A stretch of DNA of 64,000 bases from Arenicola marina. Taxonomy: Eukaryota > Annelida > Polychaeta > Arenicolidae. A program made the translations under genes and the position numbers. Under the pieces are notes generated by a model. The model ran no database searches. It had not been told where the DNA came from and saw only the letters and a program-made list of their open reading frames with translations. Of this stretch, positions 1-10,246 are shown in pieces. Numbering within the stretch: the stretch's first letter is position 1; every line of letters starts with the position of its first letter. The stretch covers positions 40,846,548 through 40,910,547 of the forward strand of contig OZ025253.1 of assembly GCA_964019135.1 (NCBI GenBank), in the 5' to 3' direction.

Positions 1-312
1 ATCTGTCCGATGATGTGCTAAAGAGAGGAGCCGCCGCTGCAAATACATTTCCAATGTTTCTGTAATAAACTTAAACATTTGCATCAAGTTGTATGCCTTG
101 GTCCTCTGAAATACAGTTTCTTTCAAAATACGAATACCAGATTCGGCGTAATTGTTAGTATTATGACCTCTCATGATAAATTGATCTCTATAAGCCAGCA
201 CCCACTCCGACCGCCGGTCCCACCAGGAACTGTAATATGGCAGAAATTGTGGATACCGGTCTTTGACAAGCGGAGAGTCAATTAAAGCTCTATGGGCGCG
301 ATCCATTCCCAA
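1..312 (-). pseudogene. MULE transposase C-terminal part in a shifted frame
   Basis: Immediately downstream of the exon above, a second minus-strand frame stays open to the window edge and reads as the natural continuation of a MULE transposase. It includes GMDRAHRALIDSPLVKD, then YSSWWDRRSEWVLAYRD, then RGHNTNNYAESGIRILK and VFQRTKAYNL. The last two match the conserved block after the catalytic core, and the Glu in NYAESG could be the third acidic residue. The two frames differ by one base, and the switch falls at about 300-320. No intron signal separates them. This is either a real frameshift in a dead copy or a sequencing error. A SWIM zinc finger would be expected further left, outside the window. 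Confidence 0.65.
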
Positions 313-3300
313 CAAACGTTTCTGAATATAAAACTGATCGAAACAGTCCTAGAATTACTTGGCGGTCACATATATCGCGGATATCACTCTTTGCATTCCA
401 CAACCACCTCCACACGGCTTGTAAAACATGAAATACACAAAGGAATAACTTGGAGTCTGGCCAACAATTTTGTAACGCTTGCCTCTCGGCTGTCGAATCG
501 TCGGTCATGACAACTTTGGGACCAGAATCTCCTCTACCATGGAAAGCAACGTTTGGAAACACACTTTTCAAGAAACTGAAACCAGAATTAAGGGTGGGCG
601 TTGCTTCACCCGACGTAATGACAACCCCAAGCGGCAGTGCGCCAGCCGGTGAAGCGGCGGATAAAATAAATGTAGAGCACGAGAAAGAATCTAGAGAGGA
701 AGTCGAATCACAAAAGATTAATTCGGAAGACTGGGGTATGAGTTCATGAACTCTCGACATGATTGGTGTACACACCGCTAAAACTAAGGGAGTGTCGTGT
801 TCCGAGGGAGTAGGCTTCTTAATTTTATTGTAGTCATGGTCCGTCGATTCAACGTCTAAGACGGATGAATAACAGGATTGTACGACAGCTTTACCTCCGT
901 TAACCTTTTCTTGTTCATTATATTCATCTACTTTCAAATGCAAATCTTTAAACATTTCTTTGCCATTGAGAGGTCCTATCTCGTTTTTTAGCCACTTTTG
1001 ATGCAAATGATATATATCACTTTTAGAGGGATTAATACTGCGATCCGCCAACTTTAGGTGCAGGGAGCAAGGATTAGCAGAAAGTTGAAGTTCAGTTTCA
1101 ATAATCAATTTAGCTGATGCCGGCGAGTGGCCGCTTTTGAACAGGGAATAAATGTTGTCTATGGTCTGAGATTTAATATCTAAGAAACTAAGTTGGTGGG
1201 CAGTACCAATGGGATGTGAATGACAATAGTCTATCTCTACTTTACATCGCCTTTTCATGTCCTCATTGGAAAATATCCTCGCCTTTAATGTGGAATGACA
1301 ATCTGCCATTGTATTACGTTTGTTGCGTACGAGATCGGATCGCTTTGATTTTAGGTTCCCTTTACGCGATAGATATCTTCGACTCCGATGGATACAGTGT
1401 CGGGTAGTTTTATAATCTAGTTTAACTTTATTTATCTTGTTATAAGTTCGAGATACTTTATAATTAACATGGCACATTTCTTCGAAATCCGCTATCCACA
1501 GTTCCAAGTCCGCTTGCGTCGCGATATTAATCCACATGGTGGCTTTAAACTGGTCTTTGGGGGCTCCCAGATATTGCTCATCCTCATATGCGTGAAAATA
1601 TTCAATATCATAATCATGATTTTTAGGAAGAAGAGAGTTTATTACGCTTGAATCTACACCACCTGGAGGTCGGGTTGCATTTATGTCGTCATTACATCTT
1701 AGGTTTTTTGGGTCACATACATTTTGGGGGAGCGACTTCGACTTTGCGTACACGTGATCATCTTCTAACTGTCCAGAATTGGACTCCGATTCCTCATTTT
1801 GCGGGATACCTTTAGAGGCATGTTGAGGTTTAGGGATACTCATGGGGGCTTGCTGACCTTTAGAGGCACTCTTGGGGACATGTTTGCTTTTAGGGGTACT
1901 CTTGGGGACATGTTTACTTTTATGGATAATCTTGGGGGCTTGCTGGCTCTTAGGGACAGTCTTGGAGGCATGCTCTTTCTTAGGGATAATTTTACGTGGG
2001 GCTGGAACAAAGTCACTGTCATCGCTGTCATGATTGGACTGCTCGCTGACTACCTTAATTGGCGAACGACTCTGGACCCACACTGGAACGTTTCTATCAC
2101 CTGCACCGTAACCCTTACGCTTCTTGCTTGGCGGTTCACAAGGGGCATCTTCAGAGGAACAGCTAGATGACATTCCATGACAAAGACCAGATACAGCACG
2201 AGCACCAGAAGAATTACCAGCACCAACAGTCAAATGGTCAGGACAAACACCAGATATATCATCCACAGACGAAACCACATGACCAACAGCAGGCGCATCA
2301 CCGCTGACACCATCGAAATCGACACATCGGCGAGTCTTCTTCAGGGACAGACGACCTTTGCCATATTTGGCGGGGATTTTCTGCGGCGATGCCTTCTTAA
2401 CGCCGTAGACCTCTTGCACTGTGGGCCACTCGGAAACGAATTCGCTGGCTGAACTTTGCGATGGCGTCGGAAAACAATCACCGGTCACATCTCCAGTTTG
2501 CCCTGGTTTGTGAGACCAAAGAGATTTAGGGATTCTCTTCCGCATAACTGTAGCCCAATCTTGATCAGATTGCATGGGCCCATTGGTGCTCTGAGATGCA
2601 CCCAATGGTGCATAGACCAGCCGACCTTGGAGCAAGGTCAGTAAACAAGACAAACGCATCTCCGCCGAGTACCTGGAGGCTTGGGAATACTTTCCCATTA
2701 AGTGGTGACTCCCTTGCAAGAACGACCTTATTTGGTTTGCAGGGGAGGTGGACAGTAGTATTGATACAAAAGCCACAACTGGACCGCAGGAATGACCGTC
2801 TTCTTGAAGAGGAAAAGTGCGTCCGATGGACCGAACAAAACAAGAAGATACAATGGCCTTCAAAGATTCAGGCACTTTTTGCCGAATTATCTGGCAAAGA
2901 TCCGAGGGAACATTCCACCGAAGGCTGTCTCCATAATAGACTGCTTTCGCTCTGACGTCAAACACAGCGAGGGCCCAGTGACTACCAACAGTCTGTGAGA
3001 TCACTGTCGACGAACCAACCATCGTCACATTAAGGGGAAAGGCATAAAAGTCAAAATTGTCAGGAAGCTCCGAAGTAGCATGGATTGGTGAGAAAAACAC
3101 CTTGCTGGAGGACACGTTGAGAATTTTGGAAACAGCATCAATGTTACTTTCACTGAACCAGTTTTCACACAAAAACGCCCGTAGAGAAAGTGGACTCATA
3201 TTGAGCGCCCCAGAACCACAGGAATCTAAATACGGAGTGTCCCAAAGAACATGCTTAATCAGTTCTACATCTCCCACATGACTATCAAAAAAGTCTGGAT

Positions 3301-3625
3301 ACTTCGAATGTAACAAACTGAGCCAAGTTCGCTCTCTGCTGACTTCCCCTGCGAATGACCTCCACTGATGATATCTGCGGCAAAGCAACAATCCTTCCTG
3401 ATCGTAAGATCCCCAGGAAAAGACAACGGCACAACCGTTACCCTGTTCAAGCAGAGAAAGAGCGCGAGCACATGCAGAATCCGGGGGCAGAAAAGGGGCA
3501 TTCAGGGGGTCTATTATGACGTCACCTTTTAAAAGCGAAACTCTGTACTTACCGTCTCCTGTCGGAGGAATGGGCAATCCGGCAATTACCCCCCTTGACG
3601 GTACCGAAGTATCTGTGCCGGTTGT
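290..3625 (-). CDS. MULE transposase with N-terminal Ulp1/C48 cysteine protease domain (exon)
   Basis: A minus-strand exon of about 1,111 codons. No ATG lies at its 5' end. The frame instead begins just after a good splice acceptor (AG at 3627-3626, preceded by a T-rich tract), so upstream coding exons are expected to the right. Residue numbers count from 3655. Residues 220-300 form a Ulp1-type catalytic core: SHWALAVFD (His226), YGDSL (Asp243) and PLQEDGHSCG (Gln284, Cys290), so the whole His-Asp-Gln-Cys set is present. Residues 510-630 are a Lys/Pro/Ser-rich linker with degenerate 11-12-residue repeats. Residues 700-765 resemble the FLYWCH/GCM1-type zinc-binding region of MULEs (ending RHCIHRS). 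Residues 975-1090 match the MULE transposase core, with LIFCDSTSSLD (Asp983), VVMTDDSTAERQAL (Asp1052/1053) and the FLCVFHVLQAVWRW helix. The expected role is DNA transposition in the nucleus. The protease may cut SUMO or ubiquitin-like conjugates, which is inference. Confidence 0.8.
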   Translation of the reverse strand, partial: TTGTDTSVPSRGVIAGLPIPPTGDGKYRVSLLKGDVIIDPLNAPFLPPDSACARALSLLEQGNGCAVVFSWGSYDQEGLLLCRRYHQWRSFAGEVSRERTWLSLLHSKYPDFFDSHVGDVELIKHVLWDTPYLDSCGSGALNMSPLSLRAFLCENWFSESNIDAVSKILNVSSSKVFFSPIHATSELPDNFDFYAFPLNVTMVGSSTVISQTVGSHWALAVFDVRAKAVYYGDSLRWNVPSDLCQIIRQKVPESLKAIVSSCFVRSIGRTFPLQEDGHSCGPVVAFVSILLSTSPANQIRSFLQGSHHLMGKYSQASRYSAEMRLSCLLTLLQGRLVYAPLGASQSTNGPMQSDQDWATVMRKRIPKSLWSHKPGQTGDVTGDCFPTPSQSSASEFVSEWPTVQEVYGVKKASPQKIPAKYGKGRLSLKKTRRCVDFDGVSGDAPAVGHVVSSVDDISGVCPDHLTVGAGNSSGARAVSGLCHGMSSSCSSEDAPCEPPSKKRKGYGAGDRNVPVWVQSRSPIKVVSEQSNHDSDDSDFVPAPRKIIPKKEHASKTVPKSQQAPKIIHKSKHVPKSTPKSKHVPKSASKGQQAPMSIPKPQHASKGIPQNEESESNSGQLEDDHVYAKSKSLPQNVCDPKNLRCNDDINATRPPGGVDSSVINSLLPKNHDYDIEYFHAYEDEQYLGAPKDQFKATMWINIATQADLELWIADFEEMCHVNYKVSRTYNKINKVKLDYKTTRHCIHRSRRYLSRKGNLKSKRSDLVRNKRNTMADCHSTLKARIFSNEDMKRRCKVEIDYCHSHPIGTAHQLSFLDIKSQTIDNIYSLFKSGHSPASAKLIIETELQLSANPCSLHLKLADRSINPSKSDIYHLHQKWLKNEIGPLNGKEMFKDLHLKVDEYNEQEKVNGGKAVVQSCYSSVLDVESTDHDYNKIKKPTPSEHDTPLVLAVCTPIMSRVHELIPQSSELIFCDSTSSLDSFSCSTFILSAASPAGALPLGVVITSGEATPTLNSGFSFLKSVFPNVAFHGRGDSGPKVVMTDDSTAERQALQNCWPDSKLFLCVFHVLQAVWRWLWNAKSDIRDICDRQVILGLFRSVLYSETFVGNGSRP
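1800..1990 (-). repeat. Degenerate ~33-36-bp in-frame repeat encoding Lys/Pro linker
   Basis: About five to six imperfect copies of a 33-36-bp unit encode variants of KSKHVPKSxPK in the linker between the protease and transposase domains. Unit length stays a multiple of three, so the repeat expanded without breaking the frame. Confidence 0.6.
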
Positions 3626-3660
3626 CTGGAAAATTAAAGATATGAAGATGAACAACTTTA

Positions 3661-4892
3661 TACATTACAGATAATTCAACAAGGTTGGAATATAAAACTA
3701 AACATCATACATATTACAAGTATATACATGCACCATGTTATTTCACTTGACATTTACTGTGCCATGTTCACAAAAACTAGAATTGTCAGTACTATACTTA
3801 TATAATATTGAATTTTTTTAATTTAATTACATACAAGAGCAATTTAAAGGTTACAATACTATTCCTTGACCAGCATTACATAAAAACATATATCCATACC
3901 ATATTATCACAGTATTACCATGTTTTATCAATTATTATAAATCAATTATGAGGAAATATCATGATAAATATATATATTATACAAAACAAGAAAACAAACA
4001 GAATAACACAAAACAGCTTAAGTACATTATGTACATTCTAGAAAAATAATAATGTAGACCCTTTTCCGTTTCTAATCCCAGATATTGAGTATTGCAGTAT
4101 GCAGTAAAACCATTAAGTGTTGTATGTAAACATTTTCAATGGTAGGGATATTGACATCAAAGGGCCAGTGCACTTGTTGTTAGTGATCAATCTAGATGTT
4201 TGTCATTAATTTGTGCAAAAAATTCCGAACAAATTCTAAATATGGCAAACAGCTTCTTAAATTAAAACATTTGGACTCATTTATTGATATGAATATAGAC
4301 CATATCAGTTAAAAGTAATCATTGGTCATATTTACGTAATTTAAATCAAAGTGTTTGCATAGCTTTAACAAAATTGCAATTGTAAACCTGAATAAAGTAA
4401 ATATAAAACATTAAACATATAAGTAAAGTTAAACTATATCATAAGTAATATACCATGGTAACATCTGCCATTTGCTTAGAGACGCTCATGATGACCTGTA
4501 AATTTAATGGTACAGTATTGGCATTATAAAAAAGCTGCATGGAGTCTGTGATGAAAAGTTTACTCACTGCATTAATCATAATGACTTGATGAGTGCAGTG
4601 AGTTGTTGAAAATACTTAAAACAATTCTTGTAATTATTGTAACATTGTAAATATATTTAGTTCCAGAGTTTAGCCACCTTAAACTAATATCTGGTGAGAG
4701 GGGAGTAAGTCTGGGTGCGCGCTTGCTAAGCTAATATTACTAAATTTTGATCTTCATGGCATATAACCACTATTACTTGCTATTATACCCCTATTTGCAT
4801 ATTGTGGTGTTTTTGGAGACTTAATTACTGATTAATAAGGAAGTGCTCCAAATGTGTCGGAAAGGACAATTTGTGACAGGATCACTTTTCAG
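3661..4892. other. AT-rich non-coding DNA
   Basis: Strongly AT-rich unique sequence with no open frame of note on either strand. It probably holds intron or 5' sequence of the MULE gene, whose first visible exon starts at 3625 on the minus strand. I see no clear promoter or further exon here. Confidence 0.5.
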
Positions 4893-5295
4893 TTCCCTGC
4901 CCGGTCTATGTCAGCCGCTATCTAGCAGACAAAATGACTCCCATTGCCCTGCTTGGTCTATGTCAGCCACTATCTAGCAGACAGAATGGCTTGCCCTGCT
5001 GTCTCTGGCGGTCACTATATAACGGACAGAATGACGCCCTTTCCATATAGGGTATTGCCCCTTTCAGTCCATGTCAGCTATCATATAGTCACATAATGAC
5101 TTTCCATTAATGCCGCGCTCAGTCTATGTCAGCTACTATATAGCAGACAGAATGACTTTCCATTGCCCTGCTCAGTCATATGTCAGCCAATATATGGCAG
5201 CCAGAATGACTTACCATGGCCCTCTTGATCTAGTTTAGTCAACGTAGCAGACAGAATGACTTTGCCCCACTCGGTCAATGCCAGCCACTATAAAG
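4893..5295. repeat. Degenerate ~52-58-bp tandem repeat, about 7 copies
   Basis: Repeated words GTCTATGTCAGCCACTAT and AGCAGACAGAATGACTTTCC recur at 52-58-bp spacing (for example at 4904, 4956, 5122, 5176 and 5274). Copies are diverged in sequence and length, which suggests an old array that is no longer homogenised. Confidence 0.75.
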
Positions 5296-6029
5296 AATAT
5301 TCAACAATACAGTACATGTTTGGTCTTGATGGCCAGGCACGCACAGCCCATTGGCACATGGAGTTGTCTCAGTCTGGTGATCTCTTGGTCCACTCTTGTG
5401 TCTGGGTGAGTTTGCCCACTTTAAAAATATCATTTTCCCTGTATCTAGCAATCCTATCACCACCAATGCTATTCATCAAAGTTGCCAAAACCATCTAAAG
5501 AGGAATTAAAACATGCAGGTGATACTGGGAAGGGACTAAGAACATCTGTCAGGCAGGACAGTGGCCTGAAAGGACCTAAATAGAGAGGTTACCATAAGTT
5601 ATGATCCAATGTCAAAATAAATGTCCTTTCCGACAAACTTACTACCAATGTGATGGCTGCTGCATTGTGATACATACAACTTATAACTGGACCTAAACTG
5701 ATGTGCAAATCATTCTATTCATGTTGAGTCAACCAAACAACACAGAAACATATTGAAAAGTTCATATATTTCTCTGTGGTATTTGGTCAAGATACATGTC
5801 AAGCAAGTTTTTACCATCATTTACTCACGAAAAATTATAATTTACAGCAACATCCTTAAAGTCCATCTCTTATGTCCTATGTTACTTTGCATATATTTGA
5901 TCCATTTGCACTATATTAACGAAATTCCATACGCACTGAATTTATTCGCCATGAATATTAACAATATTAGCCATTTTATCACATACCTACGCAAAAAAGT
6001 AGAAGATAGACAGGGGCAATTTTTTCATT
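5296..6029. other. Unique AT-rich DNA, possible minus-strand exon near 5,300-5,410
   Basis: Mostly anonymous AT-rich sequence. On the minus strand an acceptor-like stretch (pyrimidines then CAG near 5405) is followed by about 33 codons that read like protein (RVDQEITRLRQLHVPMGCAC) and end in a stop. I could not link this to any neighbour, so it is only a weak exon candidate. Confidence 0.2.
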
Positions 6030-7011
6030 GATTCGTGACGTCACAAGATGAACCGGTTTTGTTGCGCAATATGGCAAACGCGTCTTTGAGCATGGCGTCT
6101 ATAGGATGGTCAGCGTCCTTCCGCATCGATCGGGATGCAGCGATACGCGCACGATTATTTGGAATTAATGATAGTGAGGGTGAGAAAGAAGAAGTGGAGG
6201 ATTCAAGCAACCGGAGCATGTATTCTGCCGCCGTACGTATCGCTTCGAGCCACCTCGAATGAAGACAGATTGCTAAGCCTAAGGGACTGTAAACGTTAAA
6301 AGCCTCGAAACGCCCTACGCAAAACAGTATTTTCGGAAAAAGTGCGAATATACCATGAATTATATCATGAGATCTAGATCAAAAACCTGCAAATATGCCT
6401 TGTAATCATATAAAGTATTAATTCGGCGACCAGCAGACATATTAGTGAAAAGCTACTTAGTTGTTTGTCCCAACCGGACACCATAACGTTCGGGTGTCCA
6501 CAAGTATTACTATCAAGAGTACGCGATGAAGAGTATTGCAAGATGTGCGCTGGGTGTGTTTTTTCTCCCTTCTGTCAAATTCTGATGGGCATGAACAACT
6601 TCTTTTAGTACATACATTTCATTTAACCCTGGATCTAGATTCTATGTCTACGATTCGACGGACATCCCCGCGACGGCCCGTCCACTACTGTAGCCTAGCC
6701 CACCCTTTTCATTTTTGGGAAGAAACGTAGGCTGGCAACACACTGGCAGTGGCAGTGGCCACTGCAGCTGTTTGGTTTTTGTCAGTCAGTGTCAGTGTCA
6801 CGAATGTTGCGCTAACCAACATTCACACACCTCTAATGTAATTGATCTAGGTCTATCTACATCTACATGTGGCAAATATTCATCATGAGTTAATGTTAAC
6901 CGAAATAAACATCTGAGCTTCCCTGTCGCACGTAGGCTACATTCAAACACCGCGGGCAGTCGAAGCGAGCGAGGCGCACTCAAACCGGTTCATCTTGTGA
7001 CGTCACAAATC
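6030..7011. mobile_element. Putative MITE or fragment bounded by 30-bp inverted repeats
   Basis: The left end (6030-6059) and right end (6982-7011) are inverted copies of one 30-bp sequence with one mismatch. The inner 25 bp are identical and begin with the palindrome GTGACGTCAC followed by AAGATGAACC. The 982-bp span looks like a non-autonomous DNA element, but no target duplication is obvious. TGACGTCA is also a CRE/ATF site, so a bidirectional promoter arrangement is the alternative. Confidence 0.5.
6071..6262 (+). CDS. Small open frame inside inverted-repeat element, unknown
   Basis: An ATG-started frame of 63 codons (MANASLSMASIGWSASFRID and onwards, with an acidic GEKEEVEDSS stretch) sits just inside the left inverted repeat. 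A donor-like GTACGT near its end (about 6232) would allow it to be a first exon. I recognise no domain. It could be the 5' remnant of a transposase gene, a host first exon, or chance. Confidence 0.2.
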   Translation: MANASLSMASIGWSASFRIDRDAAIRARLFGINDSEGEKEEVEDSSNRSMYSAAVRIASSHLE

Positions 7012-8465
7012 TCTACTCTGGGCGGGGGTTTGGAAATGGATCGTTCGCTGCTTGAGTTAATTTTGGTGACTTTAGATATTAATATTTATGGCATAAGAGA
7101 CATTGTAAAATAATTGCATCTGATAAATGGCTTTAGTAACCACTGAGAAATGTATATTTGAAAGTGGTTTCGAAACAAATACCCCCCCAAGAGATGGACT
7201 TTAAGCAAGCTAAACTTAAAAGGAAGACAGGTTGCTAGTACTCTGAACAACAGTTATTTTTCAAACTGAAATGTTTTTACTCAGACTGAGAATGGAGATG
7301 AAGCCTGAAGGTATTCCTACCATTTTCTCTGTGACAAACCTCAAAGAGGAGGTTCACATGGCCACTAAACCTAGCTAACAAGAACCAGCGATACAGTCAC
7401 TGACACTGTCTGTGCCCATCTGGTGACCAGGTCTATAGCGGCTGCCTGGGATACATTAACTGACACACCGGTAAGTCTAGTGCCATAGTGAGCAGATTTT
7501 GTATAGACAGCTAAAGTACAGCAGAGGGGGGGGGGTACAGTATGCTGTACGTGGGATAGGGCAATCAGTACAAAACAGCACAGGTTGGTGGAATATTGCA
7601 GTATTATGTACATACCATCAGATCATGGAGTACAGTTGGGACATACATTCATGACAGTTGCATTCCCAAATCACAAAAAAATCAATGTCTTTTTTCCCAT
7701 GTCATGATGTGTTAAATTGAAAATTCTTCATATACAATGGAAGGGGCGGATACATATGATATAAATTGGTGATATCTTAATTCACAGTTAGATCTATTTA
7801 ATATTAAGATTCTCAATTCACAACTAATGAAAATCATTGATCAGTCTAGTACAAATCCTATGCAAATGATCAAAGCTCATTTAAATATAATCTGCCAATT
7901 GATGATTGTGATTTTTGTAACTTCAATACACATGATTAACAATATAAATACACTTTATTTATAGGTAAGTCTTATTAAAAAAGATTTATTTCAAAAATGC
8001 TTGAGTCTCTTTCTAAAGGACTGTCACACAGGACGATGGATTTGTTCAGTACCCAATATTTAACTGATACCCTATGCTGTTGCTATATTTACATTACATC
8101 ATATTGCTTAAAAGCAATGCTATTTATGCCATTTGTTTATTGTCAGATTTTTATTTCGAACTTAATTATTATATAGATCTACTAGACTAATGAACTAAAA
8201 ATACAAGAGGGGGAGCAAGATTGATATTTTGTTTGTTCAAAATTGTTATACAAGTCAGCTGCTGTTCGGTCACTTTCCTAAAGCTTCAACTGTTAAAAAC
8301 ATCTAAAATAAATTCTAAAACTATTGCACTCAGTATGCATGAACAGGGCTAGGGGAGGGATATACTACTTGTTGACAGTCAGGGCCGCCTGTACAACATA
8401 GCAAAGTTTTACGCTACGCTTACATCACGTCATCAGCTGATCTGCACATGGCAATTCAAATTGTA
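7012..8465. other. AT-rich unique DNA, no gene seen
   Basis: Low-complexity AT-rich stretches and one G10 run near 7525. No open frame with recognisable protein character and no RNA gene signature. Confidence 0.5.
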
Positions 8466-8564
8466 GCCTGAATGTTCAGACGGTACAGTCTTGACACTTG
8501 TTCCTGTGACTGTAACAGTGAGTAAGCATCAGACTGTCAAACTGTAACGTCGGAACATTCAGGC
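8466..8564. mobile_element. 99-bp mini inverted-repeat element flanked by TA
   Basis: Arms starting GCCTGAATGTTC at 8466 and ending GAACATTCAGGC at 8564 extend inward for about 30 bp of imperfect inverted repeat (GACG.TACAGT...TTGACA). TA sits on both sides, as expected of Tc1/mariner-type insertions. A 15-bp direct repeat beginning ATTCAAATTGTAG also flanks the unit, so duplication of a hairpin is the alternative. Confidence 0.45.
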
Positions 8565-9218
8565 TATTCAAATTGTAGCCTAGCTGTATCCTACAGTTTG
8601 ACAGTCTTACTCTCATTATGTACTATATAGTATATGTACAGTAGGCCTAGCTAAGTAGGCTGTTAACTGTAGCGTCTGAACTTAGTTGTGGCTGTCTCAT
8701 ATATGGGACTAGCCTACGGAGGGAGGAAGAGGGGGTGGAGGTCCAAATGTCTATATAAAGACCATAAGCGCCCCCCCCCCCTCACCCTATATTGCCTGTT
8801 CAAGGCAGTTAACAGGTTAATTGTTATGGATGCCGCACTGATCAGCTGATCACTGTTGATACAGTCACTGCAACTGAGTGACTGACAGGTCAAGATGTGC
8901 ACATGACATGTCAAATAAAACACCTGGACTGCCAAGTTGCAAATACCAAGCCAAATAGCCTAATAGTTTACTTACTGGTAGATCTAGTCTGTATATTCAA
9001 AGCAGGTCTTCACCTTTCAGCAGTTGAAGTAGCAATGATTCGGCGCGGCGCTCTCGAAAAGTTCCACGTCCATTCGAAACATCTCGAACAACACGCGCGG
9101 AAAACTTCACTGTTTTCCCGCTCACATACAGATATCGGTTTGAATATTCATAAGTTCAAAATATGCAAGAAAAGAGGAACCGGAAGCGCCCAAGTGGGTG
9201 TGAATTGCAAAAACGCTG
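8565..9218. other. Unique DNA with a C-run, no gene seen
   Basis: Contains CTGTTAACTGTAGCGTCTGAAC, partly similar to the neighbouring mini-element arms, and a homopolymer of about 13 C near 8770. No supportable gene. Confidence 0.4.
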
Positions 9219-9705
9219 CGTTTCACGAAGCCTTCGTAAGCTTACTTTCTTCGTATTCTGTAGATCTATGGCTGAATTCCATCGTACGAACCTTCGTACC
9301 ACATTCTTTAACGCCAGAAGTGAAAAAAATGCCACTGAGCATGTGATAAATGCAAGAGGTTTTACATGAAAACATTTAATCGAATCGAAGAAGGGCCTAA
9401 CGTAAGCTTTTGCAAAAATCTAGTGTTTTTGCCGTTCCCCGCTATGTTAATTCGTGTCATTTTGGCTCATATATTTGTGCAGATTCAACCAAAGGATTCA
9501 ACCCATTCATAATGTCCAAGGCGTCATGCGACCGTTGCTAGGAGACTCGCATTGTGACGTAATGAATATGTTGGATAGATTTTGACATTATACGTAACAT
9601 AGCAACGATTCCAGCGTTCACCGATATCGTAGACATAAATGTATGTCTTTATCAGGTACGAAGGGTGTACGATAGGGTCGAGGCACTCGTAGATGTACCA
9701 AAGAC
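9219..9705 (+). mobile_element. Dispersed element copy A (right-end sequence of the 7.57-kb element)
   Basis: From GTTTCACGAAGCCTTCGTA to about 9705 the sequence aligns along its length with 44851 to about 45,315. Shared blocks include AACGCCGGAAGTGAAA-like, AATCGAATCGAAGAAGGGCC, CATAATGTCCAAGGCGTCAT and AGGGTGTACGATAGGGTCGA. Copy A lacks the outer terminal repeat present at 45,425, so it is truncated or is a shorter derivative of the same family. Confidence 0.8.
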
Positions 9706-9984
9706 TATACTGCGCCATTCTCAATTTCTGCAGCTGACATTTTAATTTCTTCTTGCCAGGGGAGACGTCTGGGTCTGGGGATCATGGCACATAGCATTCC
9801 TCTCATCGCCCCAGATTCCTCAGTCCGTGTAGCTCATGTGTGCACCAAGCTGGCCCAAATCACCCATTCATCCTTCAATCTGGCCCATTCACGCCTCCCA
9901 TTATGCTTTGAGCCAATATCCACGCTCACGATTCACCGGACGATTCACCGGACACCCTTTCGTCGGTCAAACCTCATTTCAGCC
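9706..9984. other. Unique DNA between dispersed element and 37-bp array
   Basis: Nothing beyond short low-complexity words. No supportable gene. Confidence 0.4.
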
Positions 9985-10228
9985 AGCATTATAAGAACTG
10001 CTTCTGTTTCAGGGCTTTAAAATGTGTATGTGAACTGTTTCTGTTTCAGGGCTTTAATATGTGTATGTGAACTGTTTCTGTTTCAGGGTTTTAATATGTG
10101 TATGACAGTATGTGAACTGTTTCTGTTTCAGGGCTTTAATATGTGTATGTGAACTGCTTCTGTTTCAGGGCTTTAATATGTGTATGTGAACTGTTTCTGT
10201 TTCAGGGTTTTATTATGTGTGTCTGGCG
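9985..10228 (+). repeat. 37-bp tandem repeat, about 6 copies
   Basis: The unit contains CTGTTTCTGTTTCAGGGCTTT and TAATATGTGTATGTGAACTG. Copies are nearly identical and the last runs straight into the LINE fragment. Each unit carries a pyrimidine tract plus CAG that looks like a splice acceptor. Confidence 0.85.
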
Positions 10229-10246
10229 TGTGCCAATCACACACAA

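Larger units (their letters stand above)
1..3660 (-). mobile_element. Mutator-like (MULE) DNA transposon with Ulp1 protease, partial
   Basis: This is the coding body of a MULE-type DNA transposon. It is read on the minus strand and cut by the left window edge. The product combines a Ulp1-like cysteine protease, a charged linker, a zinc-finger-like region and a MULE DDE transposase core. Terminal inverted repeats are not identifiable: the 3' end lies outside the window and I found no matching terminus in the AT-rich DNA to the right. A domesticated host gene of MULE origin is the main alternative. The reading frame changes once in the window, so this copy appears broken unless the change is an assembly error. 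Confidence 0.75.
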
